Assembly (NCBI GenBank): GCA_964345695.1
Contig: CAYFSC010000045.1
Span: 1-18,424 of the forward strand
DNA: 18,424 nucleotides
DNA from: CAYFSC01 sp964345695
Lineage (GTDB): Bacteria; Bacteroidota; Rhodothermia; Rhodothermales; Salinibacteraceae
Direction: 5' to 3'
Shown piece by piece: positions 9,401-17,617 of the stretch (positions within the stretch are counted from its first letter, which is position 1; every line of letters starts with the position of its first letter). The notes beneath the pieces are model-generated. The model had not been told where the DNA came from. It did no database searches and worked only from the letters and a program-made list of their open reading frames with translations. The position numbers were made by a program, and so were the translations under genes.

Positions 9401-11104
9401 CTACTCACAGAGGTCGTTCAACTCGGCGTCGGTGGTCTGGAGCACCTCGCCATCCTGCGCTGGCATCGTTAGGGTTTGGCGGGACGATCCTTCGGAGCCG
9501 AGCGTGCCGATGAACTCGTAGTCCTGCCCCGGGGTCACGTTAAAGAGCTTCACGAGGGCCCGGTCAAAGGTCGTCGGGGTGCCGCTGGTGAAGATTTCGA
9601 CGTCGTCTTTCGCAACGGAGCGGTACGGATTGCTCGATCCGGCCGCGCGGTAGTTCACGGTGTAGCCGTCCACGGTTCCCGAAACGGGGATGCTCTGCCC
9701 GGCAGGGCAGTCCGGGAGCAACTCCACCGCGGTGTCGATGCGGTTCACGTCCGGCGTCGGAAGGGTGGCCTCCGCCGAGCCGCTGCACCAGTTCACCGTG
9801 ACTGTTTGAGACTGATCGTCCGGTGCGGTGACGGTGACCTCGACGGGGCCGATATCCGGAATCTGTCCGTCGAACAGGTCCGAGGGCGTGATGACGACGG
9901 CGTCGGAGGCGTCAGAGAACGAGGCCTCTACGGAGAGGCCCTGGCTCGCGAAGCTGATATCGATCGCGCCCGATTGGCCGTTCCGGTTCACCACCAGTTC
10001 GCCGGTGGGCGAGCACGTGTTGGGCAGCTCAACGCCGAAGGTCGAGATGGTCTCACTCAGTACACGGACCGGGATCGGGCCAAACGCGAGGCCGCCTGGC
10101 GAGGTGATCGTGACCCTGTCGCCGTTGAGGGAGAGGTGCCATCCTCCGTGGGTTTTGGCGGGAGGCGTTTGAGCCGCGCTGGAGGCCTCGGGCGTCACAC
10201 GCGTCGTTTCTCCGGTTTCCGGATTCACGAAGACGAGGACCGGGGTTCCGTTCTGGAGGGAGAGGGCCGGCAAGTCGGCGGTGACGGACGTGGGGCTCCC
10301 TTCCACATTGTCGAACTGACCGGCGCGCTGTCCGCCTTCGTCCGTGACGTGGAAGCGGAGGGCGCCCTGAATCAGACGGCGCGACCCGTCGCCGTTCTCC
10401 AGGGCCTCAGCCGGAAGCAGATTCTGGGCGTCGGCCGAGTTGTCGTAGACCGACAGATCGGTCGTGACCTGTCCCTGCAACGGGACCCCGTTGGCGGTCT
10501 TCAGCGTCGTTCCCTGAGGAATGCTAGCGGAGGCCTGTGCGGCGCTCGGGTCGTCGGACGTAGGATCGGTTTGCAGCTCCACGTCGGAAGTCGTGACGCC
10601 ATCAGCGGTCGAGGTGCGCTGGCGCCGTCCCTGCGTCCCGGCAGGCGCGCGCTCGGGATCGTCTGGGGTGAGGCGAAGGGTGCGGGTGATCGACCCTTCG
10701 CGCGTGATCCGAACCGGGGCCGAGGTCGGCACGTACCCGGCGGCCTGCACGCGGAGGCGCAGGCGGGCCGGATTGTCCGACGAGGGGCTCCGGGTCGAGT
10801 CCAGGCCGAAGCTGGCGAATCCGTCTTCGAACCGCATCGAAGACAGCGGATCGCTGTAGATGTCGACCACCTCCGAGGCATCCTCGCCTTCGAACGCCAC
10901 GCGGACCGCTCCTGAAACAGGCGCATTGGTGGATGCGTCGATGGCCTGGACGTTCACGACGGTGGCGAGCGGGGGCAGCTCCACGACGATGTCGAACTCG
11001 TCAAAGGCGTCGGAGGCGGCGTTGAAGTCGCACCCACTCACGATGAGAAGCACGGTGCCAACAAGGAGGGAGGCGAGGACAGAACGGGTCATGGACACGA
11101 ACAT
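9401..11104 (-). CDS. Outer-envelope lipoprotein with carboxypeptidase-regulatory-like domain, function unknown
   Basis: The 567-residue protein begins with a lipoprotein signal: hydrophobic stretch VLASLLVGTVLLIV and lipobox VSGC with the lipidated cysteine at residue 25. A second in-frame ATG (11092) four codons later would give an equally good signal peptide. Residues about 48-145 look like a carboxypeptidase-regulatory-like beta-sandwich (VNVQAIDASTNAPVSGAVRV, later RLRVQAAGYVPTSAPVRI). A segment near 193-235 (SIPQGTTL...GQVTTDLSVYD...LLPAEAL) resembles the IPAGT-type module common in Bacteroidota lipoproteins. The rest is beta-rich and unassigned. Four further cysteines (364, 440, 466, 566) could form disulfides. 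The gene starts 47 bases after the stop of the beta-barrel gene on the same strand, which suggests a two-gene operon and a shared envelope location. No enzyme motif is visible. Confidence 0.85.
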   Translation of the reverse strand: MFVSMTRSVLASLLVGTVLLIVSGCDFNAASDAFDEFDIVVELPPLATVVNVQAIDASTNAPVSGAVRVAFEGEDASEVVDIYSDPLSSMRFEDGFASFGLDSTRSPSSDNPARLRLRVQAAGYVPTSAPVRITREGSITRTLRLTPDDPERAPAGTQGRRQRTSTADGVTTSDVELQTDPTSDDPSAAQASASIPQGTTLKTANGVPLQGQVTTDLSVYDNSADAQNLLPAEALENGDGSRRLIQGALRFHVTDEGGQRAGQFDNVEGSPTSVTADLPALSLQNGTPVLVFVNPETGETTRVTPEASSAAQTPPAKTHGGWHLSLNGDRVTITSPGGLAFGPIPVRVLSETISTFGVELPNTCSPTGELVVNRNGQSGAIDISFASQGLSVEASFSDASDAVVITPSDLFDGQIPDIGPVEVTVTAPDDQSQTVTVNWCSGSAEATLPTPDVNRIDTAVELLPDCPAGQSIPVSGTVDGYTVNYRAAGSSNPYRSVAKDDVEIFTSGTPTTFDRALVKLFNVTPGQDYEFIGTLGSEGSSRQTLTMPAQDGEVLQTTDAELNDLCE

Positions 11105-11151
11105 GTAGATGGTGAATCGGGGCGGGAGGCGGGCGAGCGAAGGCGCACGGA

Positions 11152-11880
11152 CTACAGCTGAAGCGCGACGCCGAACGCCAGATGCGGCAAGACGATGAAG
11201 CTTTCGAGCCCGTCCTCAAGGAGAGCGGCATTTTGCTCCGTGGGGGTGATGAGCCCGGTGCCCTCCATCTCGATGTCCGGCGAGCCGGTGTAGTAGGCGC
11301 CGATCTCGACGAGGACGCTCCAGCGGCTGTTCACCGCGTCGCCGAACCCGATGCCGGCGTAGGGGGCCACGGATGGATAGGAGGCCTTGGCGCGCAGCGA
11401 ACCGAGCTTCTCGGGGCTGAACGTCTTGTTGTCCGAATACTCGTAGGGCTCAGTCGGGACGACCCGCGCGTCCACCTCGGTGATGTTGAGCAGGGCGCCT
11501 CCCGACAGGTGGAAGGCCGTCTTGAAGGGATGCCATTCCAGACGCGCTTCGGGACCGCCGAGCGTGAGGTCGGCGTCGGTTTGGGCCGTGACGTCGTCGT
11601 CCTCAAACTCCTCGGTGTGAGTGTACGGCAGATAGGAACCGCGCAGACGCACACGCAGCGCGTCGCTCGCCTTGATGTGCAGGTCGGCACTGGGACCAAG
11701 CGACGACGCTTGCACCGACAGGGCCACACCGCTCTGGGCGTGCACAGCCTGCGGCGTGAGGGCGAGTCCAATCGCCAGGGGGAACGACAGGGCGAAGAGA
11801 AGGACGACGACCGGAACGGCAGAAAGAGAAGACAGGCTCGCGACGCGTCGCCCGAGGCGAGCCGGGGAGGAGAGGATCAT
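11152..11880 (-). CDS. Small outer-membrane beta-barrel protein, function unknown
   Basis: The 242-residue product has a long signal peptide (hydrophobic core VPVVVLLFALSFPLAIGLAL at about 22-41, likely cleavage after VHA at 48). The mature part has alternating strand-like segments. Its order resembles a family of small Gram-negative outer-membrane proteins usually left unnamed: ASSLGPSADL at the N-terminus, LGGPEARLEWHPF, AFHLSGGALLNI, then VAPYAGIGFGDAV and LVEIGAYYTGSPDIE. I recognise this pattern from memory, not from a search. The ATG at 11878-11880 is chosen because the signal peptide follows. The frame stays open upstream to an ATG at 12009, but that would put 43 extra residues before the signal. 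It is probably cotranscribed with the lipoprotein gene 47 bases downstream. Confidence 0.85.
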   Translation of the reverse strand: MILSSPARLGRRVASLSSLSAVPVVVLLFALSFPLAIGLALTPQAVHAQSGVALSVQASSLGPSADLHIKASDALRVRLRGSYLPYTHTEEFEDDDVTAQTDADLTLGGPEARLEWHPFKTAFHLSGGALLNITEVDARVVPTEPYEYSDNKTFSPEKLGSLRAKASYPSVAPYAGIGFGDAVNSRWSVLVEIGAYYTGSPDIEMEGTGLITPTEQNAALLEDGLESFIVLPHLAFGVALQL

Positions 11881-12060
11881 AGCAGGGTCCGTCGAGAGAG
11901 GGCAGGAGCGGGATTGGGCAGAGCGCGTGGCAGGAGCAGCCTCCATGCCAGATACGCGCGCACCTTTCTCAACGGACAATAGACGTGCCAACTCTTCTGA
12001 GTCCCTCAACGACCCCCGCCTCCGCGGTGGGTGCCTCCGACAACGGAAAAAAGTGCCAGC

Positions 12061-12113
12061 CGTTACGAGCCACCCGTTACAAAACGTTACCGGATCGTCC
12101 CGACGCGTCCCGA
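12061..12113 (-). promoter_or_regulatory. Direct-repeat cluster upstream of the beta-barrel gene
   Basis: CGTTAC occurs three times, at 12061, 12075 and 12085 (GTAACG on the coding strand). CGTCCCGA follows twice, at 12096 and 12106, exactly 10 bases apart. The near-helical spacing suits a regulator binding in tandem upstream of the beta-barrel/lipoprotein operon. The cluster is 181-233 bases before the start codon and just after the CCA-enzyme stop. No known operator is matched. Confidence 0.25.
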
Positions 12114-12129
12114 TGGAGGTAGAGCCGGG

Positions 12130-13939
12130 TCATGCGTCTGCATCCGCNNNNNNNNNNNNNNNNNNNNNNNNNNNNNNNNNNNNNNNNNNNNNNNNNNNNN
12201 NNNNNNNNNNNNNNNNNNNNNNNNNNNNNNNNNNNNNNNNNNNNNNNTGCATCCGCGGCATCTGCATCCGGAGGGTTTGCCTCGGCCAGAGTGCGACGCT
12301 TCACCGCGTGCAGATGCTGCAGGGCGTCGTCGCGGTCGGCGGGCAGGTCGTCGTTGAAGACGGCGTCCTTGACGGCGCCCGTGGCGCGACGCTCCGGGCC
12401 TTCCATGCGGCGGAGCATGGTCTCGAAGAGCTCGCCCCGGCGCAGCGCTTCGTCCTTGATCTGCATCAGGTAGTCGAACGCCGCATCGTGCTCGTTCGGG
12501 ATCTCGCCGTCGAGGATGGCTTCCCGAATCCACGTCTTGGCGATGCCGACGGCCACGCCCTCGTCGATTCCGAGTGTATCCATGATCTCGTAGCCGTCGA
12601 CCGGGGGCTCGAAGTTGCGCAGGCGGTCCTTCTCCTCGACCTCCCGCATCTTTTCCTCCACGCGGTCGAACGCGCGGAGGTAGCGCCGCCGCCGGTGCGG
12701 ATTCCCGCTGGTCACGTCGCTGCGCACGAGTGTCATGAGGTCGTCGATGTCGTCGCCGGCCTCGTACAAGAGGCGGCGGACGGCGGAGTCCGTCACGTCC
12801 TCGTCCACCAGCGCGATGGGGCGGTGGTGCAGGCGGATCATCTTCTGCACGTAGTCGAGTCGCTGGTCGGTCGGCAGGCGCAGCGCGCGGAACAGATCCG
12901 GGATCATTCGCGCTCCCTTGTCTTCGTGCCCGTGAAAGGTCCAGCCGTCTTGCGGACTGAAGTGCTTCGTCTGCGGCTTGGCGATGTCGTGGAAGAGCGC
13001 GGCCCACCGGAGCCAGCGGGTGGCTTCGGGGTCGCGGTCCTGCGTCCGCTCTGCGAGGTTGTCGAGCACCTGCAGCGTGTGGTAAAAGTTGTCCTTGTGC
13101 GTCCGTCCGTCCACCTCGTCGACGCCCTTGAGGGCTTGGAGCTCTGGGAGGATGGGCTCGAGCACGTCGGTGGCTTCCAGGATCTTGAAGCCGATCGACG
13201 GCTCGTCGGTCACGATGATTTTTTGCAGCTCGTCGGTGATGCGCTCCTGACTCAGGATGTCGACGCGGTGCGCCTTGTCCCGCATGGCATGGAAGACGCG
13301 ATCGGACACGCGGAACGCGAGCTGTGCGGCAAAGCGCGCGGCCCGAATCATGCGGAGTGGGTCGTCCTCGAACGTCTCGTGCGGATCGAGCGGCGTGTCG
13401 ACGGTACGGCGCTCCAGGTCGCGGCGGCCGTCGAAGGGGTCGATCAGATCGCCGAAGCGATCGGGCACGAGCGGAACCGCCATCGCGTTGATGGTAAAGT
13501 CGCGCCGGTGCTGGTCGTCCTCCAGTGTGCCGTCCTCAACGATGGGCTTGCGGGAGTCGGACCGATAGCTCTCTTTGCGGGCGGCCACGAACTCCAAGAC
13601 CAGCGGGTCGGCGGCCTCCGGATCGGGCGCCCACTCCGCCGGGGGAACGCGGATCGCAGCGGTGCCGAAGTTGGGATAGACGTGCGCCGTCCGGCCGCCC
13701 ATCGCCTCAGCCACGGCTTCCGCCAGTTCGATGCCGGTGCCCGGTCCCACCGTCACGAAGTCGAGGTCGGTCGTCTTGCGTTCCAGCAGCACGTCGCGGA
13801 CGAGGCCGCCGACGGCATACGCCTCGACGTCTTCGCGGGCGGCAATGCGACCGATGTCTCGGAGGATGGCACCGTACGGACGGGCGTCCAGGGCCTCCGC
13901 AATGGAGTCGATGTCGGTGTACGAGCGCACCTGCGTCAT
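12130..13939 (-). CDS. cca: CCA tRNA nucleotidyltransferase with HD domain (C-terminus interrupted by assembly gap)
   Basis: The enzyme adds or repairs the 3' CCA end of tRNAs using CTP and ATP. The nucleotidyltransferase head carries VGGLVRD (43-49) and the metal-binding DLD pair D58/D60. RRDFTINAMA (145-154) and DDPLRMIRAARFAAQL (192-207) follow. An HD-type domain has H287 and the HD pair H317-D318 (ALFHDIAKP). Residues 1-564 are readable (13939 down to 12248). They end in an acidic Asp/Ala-rich tail that enters the 100-N gap. Beyond the gap, the frame reading ADADA then TGA (stop at 12130-12132) continues the same composition, so I place the end there. The gap length is a placeholder and 100 is not a multiple of three, so a literal reading through it is out of frame and would run on to 12077. 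A poly(A) polymerase role cannot be excluded from sequence alone, but cca is the likelier assignment. Confidence 0.9.
12131..12275 (-). repeat. Asp-Ala-coding tandem repeat broken by the assembly gap
   Basis: Both flanks of the N-run carry the same short unit. The left flank reads TCTGCATCCGC up to 12147. The right flank reads TGCATCCGCGGCATCTGCATCCG from 12248. On the coding strand these give alternating Asp and Ala codons (PDADAADA before the gap, ADADA and stop after it). The gap therefore most likely marks a collapsed low-complexity tandem repeat at the end of cca. Confidence 0.7.
12148..12247. other. Assembly gap of exactly 100 N
   Basis: One hundred consecutive N bases form a standard placeholder for a gap of unknown size. 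The true length and reading frame across it cannot be read here. Any protein spanning it contains artificial X residues. Confidence 0.99.
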
Positions 13940-14056
13940 GGGGAAGAGGATTTGTCGGCGTCGTTTCCACGCTTCCTACAGACGGGCGGTGAGCACCGTT
14001 CAGGGGCTCGGGCAGGATGACCTCGAATTTTCGGGACAACCGACGCTCTCCGTCAC

Positions 14057-15217
14057 TTACCAGCCGCGGGCGTCGACGGCCCAGGTGTCCACGACCTCTT
14101 CGCCGTCCACCACGTGCAGCTCCGACTGGGTGGCGGTGGTCACGCAGGCATGGTTGGGAACGATCTGCAGGCGGTCGCCCACGCCAAACGTGGCGCCGCC
14201 CGGTACGCGCATCCATCCGTGCTCCTCCGACAGCTTCACGACGGTCGCATGCGGGTGGGCGCGCATGAACGAGGCGTTGTACAGGACGGTACCGTAGCCC
14301 GGCGAGGCAGGAGCCGTGTCGGTCGTCATGACTTTTTTTCCGGCGTCGACGTAGGCACGCTCAACGCCGGATGCATCGCGCCGCTTGCTCACGACGGTGG
14401 TGTAGACCGTCAGCGCGCAGTCGTCCAGGTCGGCCGCCCCGAGGTCCACCTGGATCGTGTCGTTGAAGACGTAGTTGCCCGGGCGAATTTCGGTGATGCG
14501 GAACTCGTCCTGCTCGGCATTTGCGAAACAGGCCATCGTCGGCGTCGAGCCGATGCTGATGGCGAACGACCCCGGCTCGACGCCCGGCACGCCGGCCTCT
14601 GCCAGCTGCACGGCGACGTCGAGCATGCGGTCGCGCTCCTGACGGCTGACGCGGCAGAGTGCGGCCTCGGCAGATTCGTCCTCGTGGGGGCCGCCATAGG
14701 CCTGGCCGGCGTGGGTCAGGATGCCGGCCAGGCGAAGCCCGTCCTCTTCGGCAACGTGCCGCGCCAGCGAAACCACGTCGCCCGACCACGGCACGCCGCA
14801 GCGCCCGTGCCCCACGTCGATCTCCAGCAGCACCTCGGCTGTCTGGTCGCGGTCGGCGTAGAACGCGGCCGCCTGCTCGGCGCTGGCCTCCGTATCGACG
14901 GTAAAAGAGATGCGGGCGTTCTCCATCAGCGCGGCCAGGCGTTCGTGCTTGCCGTGCCCGACGACGGGATAGGCCACGCGCACGTCGTCGATGCCGGCGG
15001 CGACGAACGTCTCGGCCTCCGCCACGGTGGCCACGGTGAGTCCGACGGCACCCTGCTCGATCTGGCGGTGGGCCAGCGCCGGGCACTTGTGCGTCTTGGC
15101 GTGCGGACGGAGCGCCACATCGTTCGTGTCGGCCAGCGTTTGCATCGCGCGCAGGTTGCGCTGCAGACGCTCCTGGTCGACCAGGAGGCACGGCGTCGAG
15201 AGTTCGTCAATCAACAT
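14057..15217 (-). CDS. PLP-dependent D-threonine aldolase / D-serine dehydratase-family enzyme
   Basis: The 386-residue protein has a fold-type III (alanine racemase-like) N-terminal barrel followed by the D-serine-dehydratase-like C-terminal beta domain. The PLP-binding lysine is K41 in RPHAKTHK. EIDVGHGRCGV (132-142) and the phosphate-binding SIGSTPT (221-227) are present. The metal site is H356 and C358 in PNHACVT. His-x-Cys is the pair I associate with the zinc site of eukaryotic D-serine dehydratase (DSD1), whereas D-threonine aldolases generally have His-x-Asp, so dehydratase activity is a real possibility. The likely role is breakdown of a D-amino acid or D-hydroxyamino acid in the cytoplasm. 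The ATG at 15215-15217 is chosen because the family motif STPCLLVD follows at once. The atp terminator at 15283-15316 separates it from atpC, so it should have its own promoter. It may be cotranscribed with cca, 117 bases downstream. Confidence 0.9.
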   Translation of the reverse strand: MLIDELSTPCLLVDQERLQRNLRAMQTLADTNDVALRPHAKTHKCPALAHRQIEQGAVGLTVATVAEAETFVAAGIDDVRVAYPVVGHGKHERLAALMENARISFTVDTEASAEQAAAFYADRDQTAEVLLEIDVGHGRCGVPWSGDVVSLARHVAEEDGLRLAGILTHAGQAYGGPHEDESAEAALCRVSRQERDRMLDVAVQLAEAGVPGVEPGSFAISIGSTPTMACFANAEQDEFRITEIRPGNYVFNDTIQVDLGAADLDDCALTVYTTVVSKRRDASGVERAYVDAGKKVMTTDTAPASPGYGTVLYNASFMRAHPHATVVKLSEEHGWMRVPGGATFGVGDRLQIVPNHACVTTATQSELHVVDGEEVVDTWAVDARGW

Positions 15218-15282
15218 GGAGATCGTGCGGGCGGGTGAGCGAGAAGGGGGGAGGAGGCACGCAGCATCGGCGCGAGTCGTAC

Positions 15283-15316
15283 AAAAAACGCCCGGCAACC
15301 CGTGGCTGCCAGGCGT
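15283..15316 (-). terminator. Intrinsic terminator of the atpD-atpC operon
   Basis: On the minus strand ACGCCTGGCA (15316-15307) pairs with TGCCGGGCGT (15297-15288), with one G-U wobble, around a 9-base loop. A run of six Ts follows directly (15288-15283). It lies 33-66 bases past the atpC stop codon. This is the clearest terminator in the window. Confidence 0.85.
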
Positions 15317-15348
15317 GGTCTGTTCCTGCAGAGGGAAAGCACGCGGCG

Positions 15349-15792
15349 CTACGAGCCTGCACCCACCTGCCCCATGGCGACGCGCGTGCGACTGCGGGCG
15401 CGCTCCAGCGCCGCTTCGGCCTCCTCGCGCTCTTCGCCACGCAGGCCCTCCTCCAGCCGACGCCGAGCGCGATCCTCGGCATTCTCGGCACGCTCGACGT
15501 CAATCTCGGAAGACGGCTCCACGGTTTCGGCCAGCACCGTGACCTTGTTGTCCACGATCTCCAAGAACCCGCCGCTCGTGGCGAACACAATACGATTGTC
15601 GTTGACGTCGGCATACTCGTGGGCGTCCTCCGTCTTTACGACGAGCGGCCCAATGCCGAAGGCGGCGATGAGCGGTGCGTGGTTGTTGCGCACCTCGAAC
15701 GATCCCTCAACGCCAGGGGCGCGAACGCCGTTGGCCTGCCCCTGAAAGACCCGGTCGTCGGGGGTGACGATGTCTACGGTCAAGTTGTCCAT
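15349..15792 (-). CDS. atpC: F1Fo ATP synthase epsilon subunit
   Basis: The 147-residue epsilon subunit is part of the rotating central stalk of F1 and can inhibit ATP hydrolysis. The N-terminal beta-sandwich (about 1-90) has LTVDIVTPDDRVF at its start, then GSFEVRNNHAPLIAAFGIG (30-48) and GGFLEIVDNKVTVLAE (74-89). The C-terminal helical hairpin (about 98-140) is very rich in Glu, Arg and Ala. It lies 69 bases downstream of atpD on the same strand, in the usual beta-epsilon order. The terminator follows its stop codon. No gamma, alpha or Fo genes are present, so the rest of the ATP synthase is encoded elsewhere. Confidence 0.95.
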   Translation of the reverse strand: MDNLTVDIVTPDDRVFQGQANGVRAPGVEGSFEVRNNHAPLIAAFGIGPLVVKTEDAHEYADVNDNRIVFATSGGFLEIVDNKVTVLAETVEPSSEIDVERAENAEDRARRRLEEGLRGEEREEAEAALERARSRTRVAMGQVGAGS

Positions 15793-15861
15793 GGTCGATA
15801 AGGAATAAGAGGGAAGAGGAGAGGAGGCTCGTGTTGCATCCCTGTTCTCTCGTCCTCAAGG

Positions 15862-17361
15862 TTACTCTTCTTCGAGCATCTGCTCGCCATCCTCGATCAC
15901 CTCGTCGATGGTCCCCTTCAGCAGGAAGGCTCGCTCCGGGAGATGGTCGAGTTCTCCGTCGAGAATCATGCGGAAGCCGCGGATGTTTTCCTCCAGACTC
16001 ACGAACTTGCCCGGGATGCCGGTGAACTGCTCGGCGACAAAGAACGGCTGGCTGAGGAAGCGCTGGACACGGCGCGCGCGGTTCACGGCCCGCTTGTCCT
16101 CTTCGCTCAGCTCGTCCATGCCCAGAATGGCGATGATGTCCTGCAGCTCTTTGTAGCGCTGGAGGATCTCCTTCACCTCCTGTGCCGTCTCGTAGTGCTC
16201 CGTGCCGAGGGCCCGCTCGTTGAGCATCTGACTGGTGGAGTCGAGCGGGTCGATGGCCGGGTAAATGCCCTGCGTGGACAGCTGACGGGACAGCACCGTT
16301 GTGGCGTCAAGGTGGGCAAACGTCGTGGCTGGCGCGGGGTCGGTCAGGTCATCCGCCGGGACGTACACGGCCTGAAACGACGTGATCGACCCTTTCTTGG
16401 TCGACGTAATGCGCTCCTGCAGATCGCCCATCTCGCTGGCGAGCGTCGGCTGGTAGCCCACGGCGCTCGGCATCCGGCCCATCAGGGCCGACATTTCCGA
16501 CCCGGCCTGTACGAACCGGAAAATGTTGTCCAGGAAGAAGAGCACGTCGCGGCCCCCGAGGTCGCGGAAGTACTCCGCGATGGTCAGGCCGGTGAGGCCG
16601 ACACGGGCACGCGCTCCGGGCGGCTCGTTCATCTGGCCGAAGACGAGCGAAATGTTGGAGCTCTTGACGGCTTCCATGTCGACCTTGTCGAGGTCCCAGC
16701 CGCCTTCTTCCATCTCCTTGTCAAACGCCTCGCCGTAGGTCATCACGCCCGACTCGATCATCTCACGGAGGAGGTCGTTGCCTTCCCGCGTGCGCTCGCC
16801 GACCCCGGAAAAGACGGACAATCCCTCGTGTGCCTTGGCGATGTTGTTGATGAGCTCCTGGATGAGCACCGTCTTGCCCACCCCGGCGCCGCCGAACAGG
16901 CCCACCTTGCCCCCTTTGGGCACAGGCTGAACGAGGTCCATGACTTTGATGCCGGTTTCGAGCACCTCGCGCTCGGAGGCGAGGTTTGCGAAGTCGGGGG
17001 CCTTCTGGTGGATGGGGCGGTACTCCTCGGCATCTGGCTCTGGGAGCCCGTCGATGGGCTCGCCCACGACGTTAAAGAGACGACCGCGAATGTCAGGACC
17101 GATGGGCACGGCAATCGGCTGGCCGGTTGCGACGATGGCCTGGCCGCGCTGCAGCCCGTCGGTCGAGTCCATGGCGATGGCACGGACGCGCCGCTCGCCG
17201 AGGTGCTGCTGCACCTCCAGCATCAGGCTGTCCCCCTCCTCGCGCTCGACGCGCAGGGCGTCCAGAATGTCGGGAACGCCATCCGGCGGAAACTCGGCGT
17301 CGACCACGGGGCCGACAATCTCGACAATGGTGCCCTTGACTTCGTTGGATCCTACTTCCAT
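15862..17361 (-). CDS. atpD: F1Fo ATP synthase catalytic beta subunit
   Basis: The 499-residue catalytic beta subunit makes ATP on F1 at the inner face of the cytoplasmic membrane. It has an N-terminal beta-barrel (about 1-85), then Walker A GGAGVGKT (157-164), the catalytic glutamate E189 in GVGERTREGND, Walker B LFFLD with D278, and the DELSEED lever at 416-422. It is longer than the 460 residues of E. coli AtpD. Most of the extra length appears to be an insertion at about 205-232 (GVMTYGEAFDKEMEEGGWDLDKVDMEAVKSS), just after the catalytic-glutamate region. The start at 17361 gives the expected short lead before KGTIVEIVGPVVDAEF. The gene is first in a two-gene operon with atpC and is divergent from the DUF3667-type gene. 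Confidence 0.98.
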   Translation of the reverse strand: MEVGSNEVKGTIVEIVGPVVDAEFPPDGVPDILDALRVEREEGDSLMLEVQQHLGERRVRAIAMDSTDGLQRGQAIVATGQPIAVPIGPDIRGRLFNVVGEPIDGLPEPDAEEYRPIHQKAPDFANLASEREVLETGIKVMDLVQPVPKGGKVGLFGGAGVGKTVLIQELINNIAKAHEGLSVFSGVGERTREGNDLLREMIESGVMTYGEAFDKEMEEGGWDLDKVDMEAVKSSNISLVFGQMNEPPGARARVGLTGLTIAEYFRDLGGRDVLFFLDNIFRFVQAGSEMSALMGRMPSAVGYQPTLASEMGDLQERITSTKKGSITSFQAVYVPADDLTDPAPATTFAHLDATTVLSRQLSTQGIYPAIDPLDSTSQMLNERALGTEHYETAQEVKEILQRYKELQDIIAILGMDELSEEDKRAVNRARRVQRFLSQPFFVAEQFTGIPGKFVSLEENIRGFRMILDGELDHLPERAFLLKGTIDEVIEDGEQMLEEE

Positions 17362-17617
17362 GAGATGAGCGTTGGTTGATCAATACGATGATGGCGCCGC
17401 GGGTCGACATCGCGGGCGCAGGAGACCGAGCAAATCGGTAGTTAACGTACAGTGCGGCGGAGGGAATTGCTCGATGTACGGACGGGAATTTTACGCAAAC
17501 GCGGCAAAGAATCGGTGATTTCAAAATGCCTTCGCAGTCTCCGCGGTCCTTTCCCTTCTCGTGCGACGGTGCGTATGTTGAACCGCCTATCTTGCCTTTA
17601 GCACGTTCGGCGCTCTT

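Noticed and set aside
9476..10915. 479-codon plus-strand frame opposite the lipoprotein gene
   Set aside because: The translation is Arg/Gly/Val-rich with no signal or motif. The opposite strand has a clear lipobox and beta-sandwich domain.
12077..12247. Extension of the CCA enzyme through the gap to 12077
   Set aside because: The 100-N placeholder shifts the frame by one. The in-register frame after the gap continues the Asp/Ala pattern and stops at 12130-12132.
11672..14020. Very long plus-strand frame opposite cca
   Set aside because: It stays open only by reading X residues through the 100-N gap, and it is antisense to a nucleotidyltransferase with all motifs intact.
15943..17379. 478-codon plus-strand frame opposite atpD
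   Set aside because: It is a shadow of a highly conserved gene. It shows no recognisable domain.
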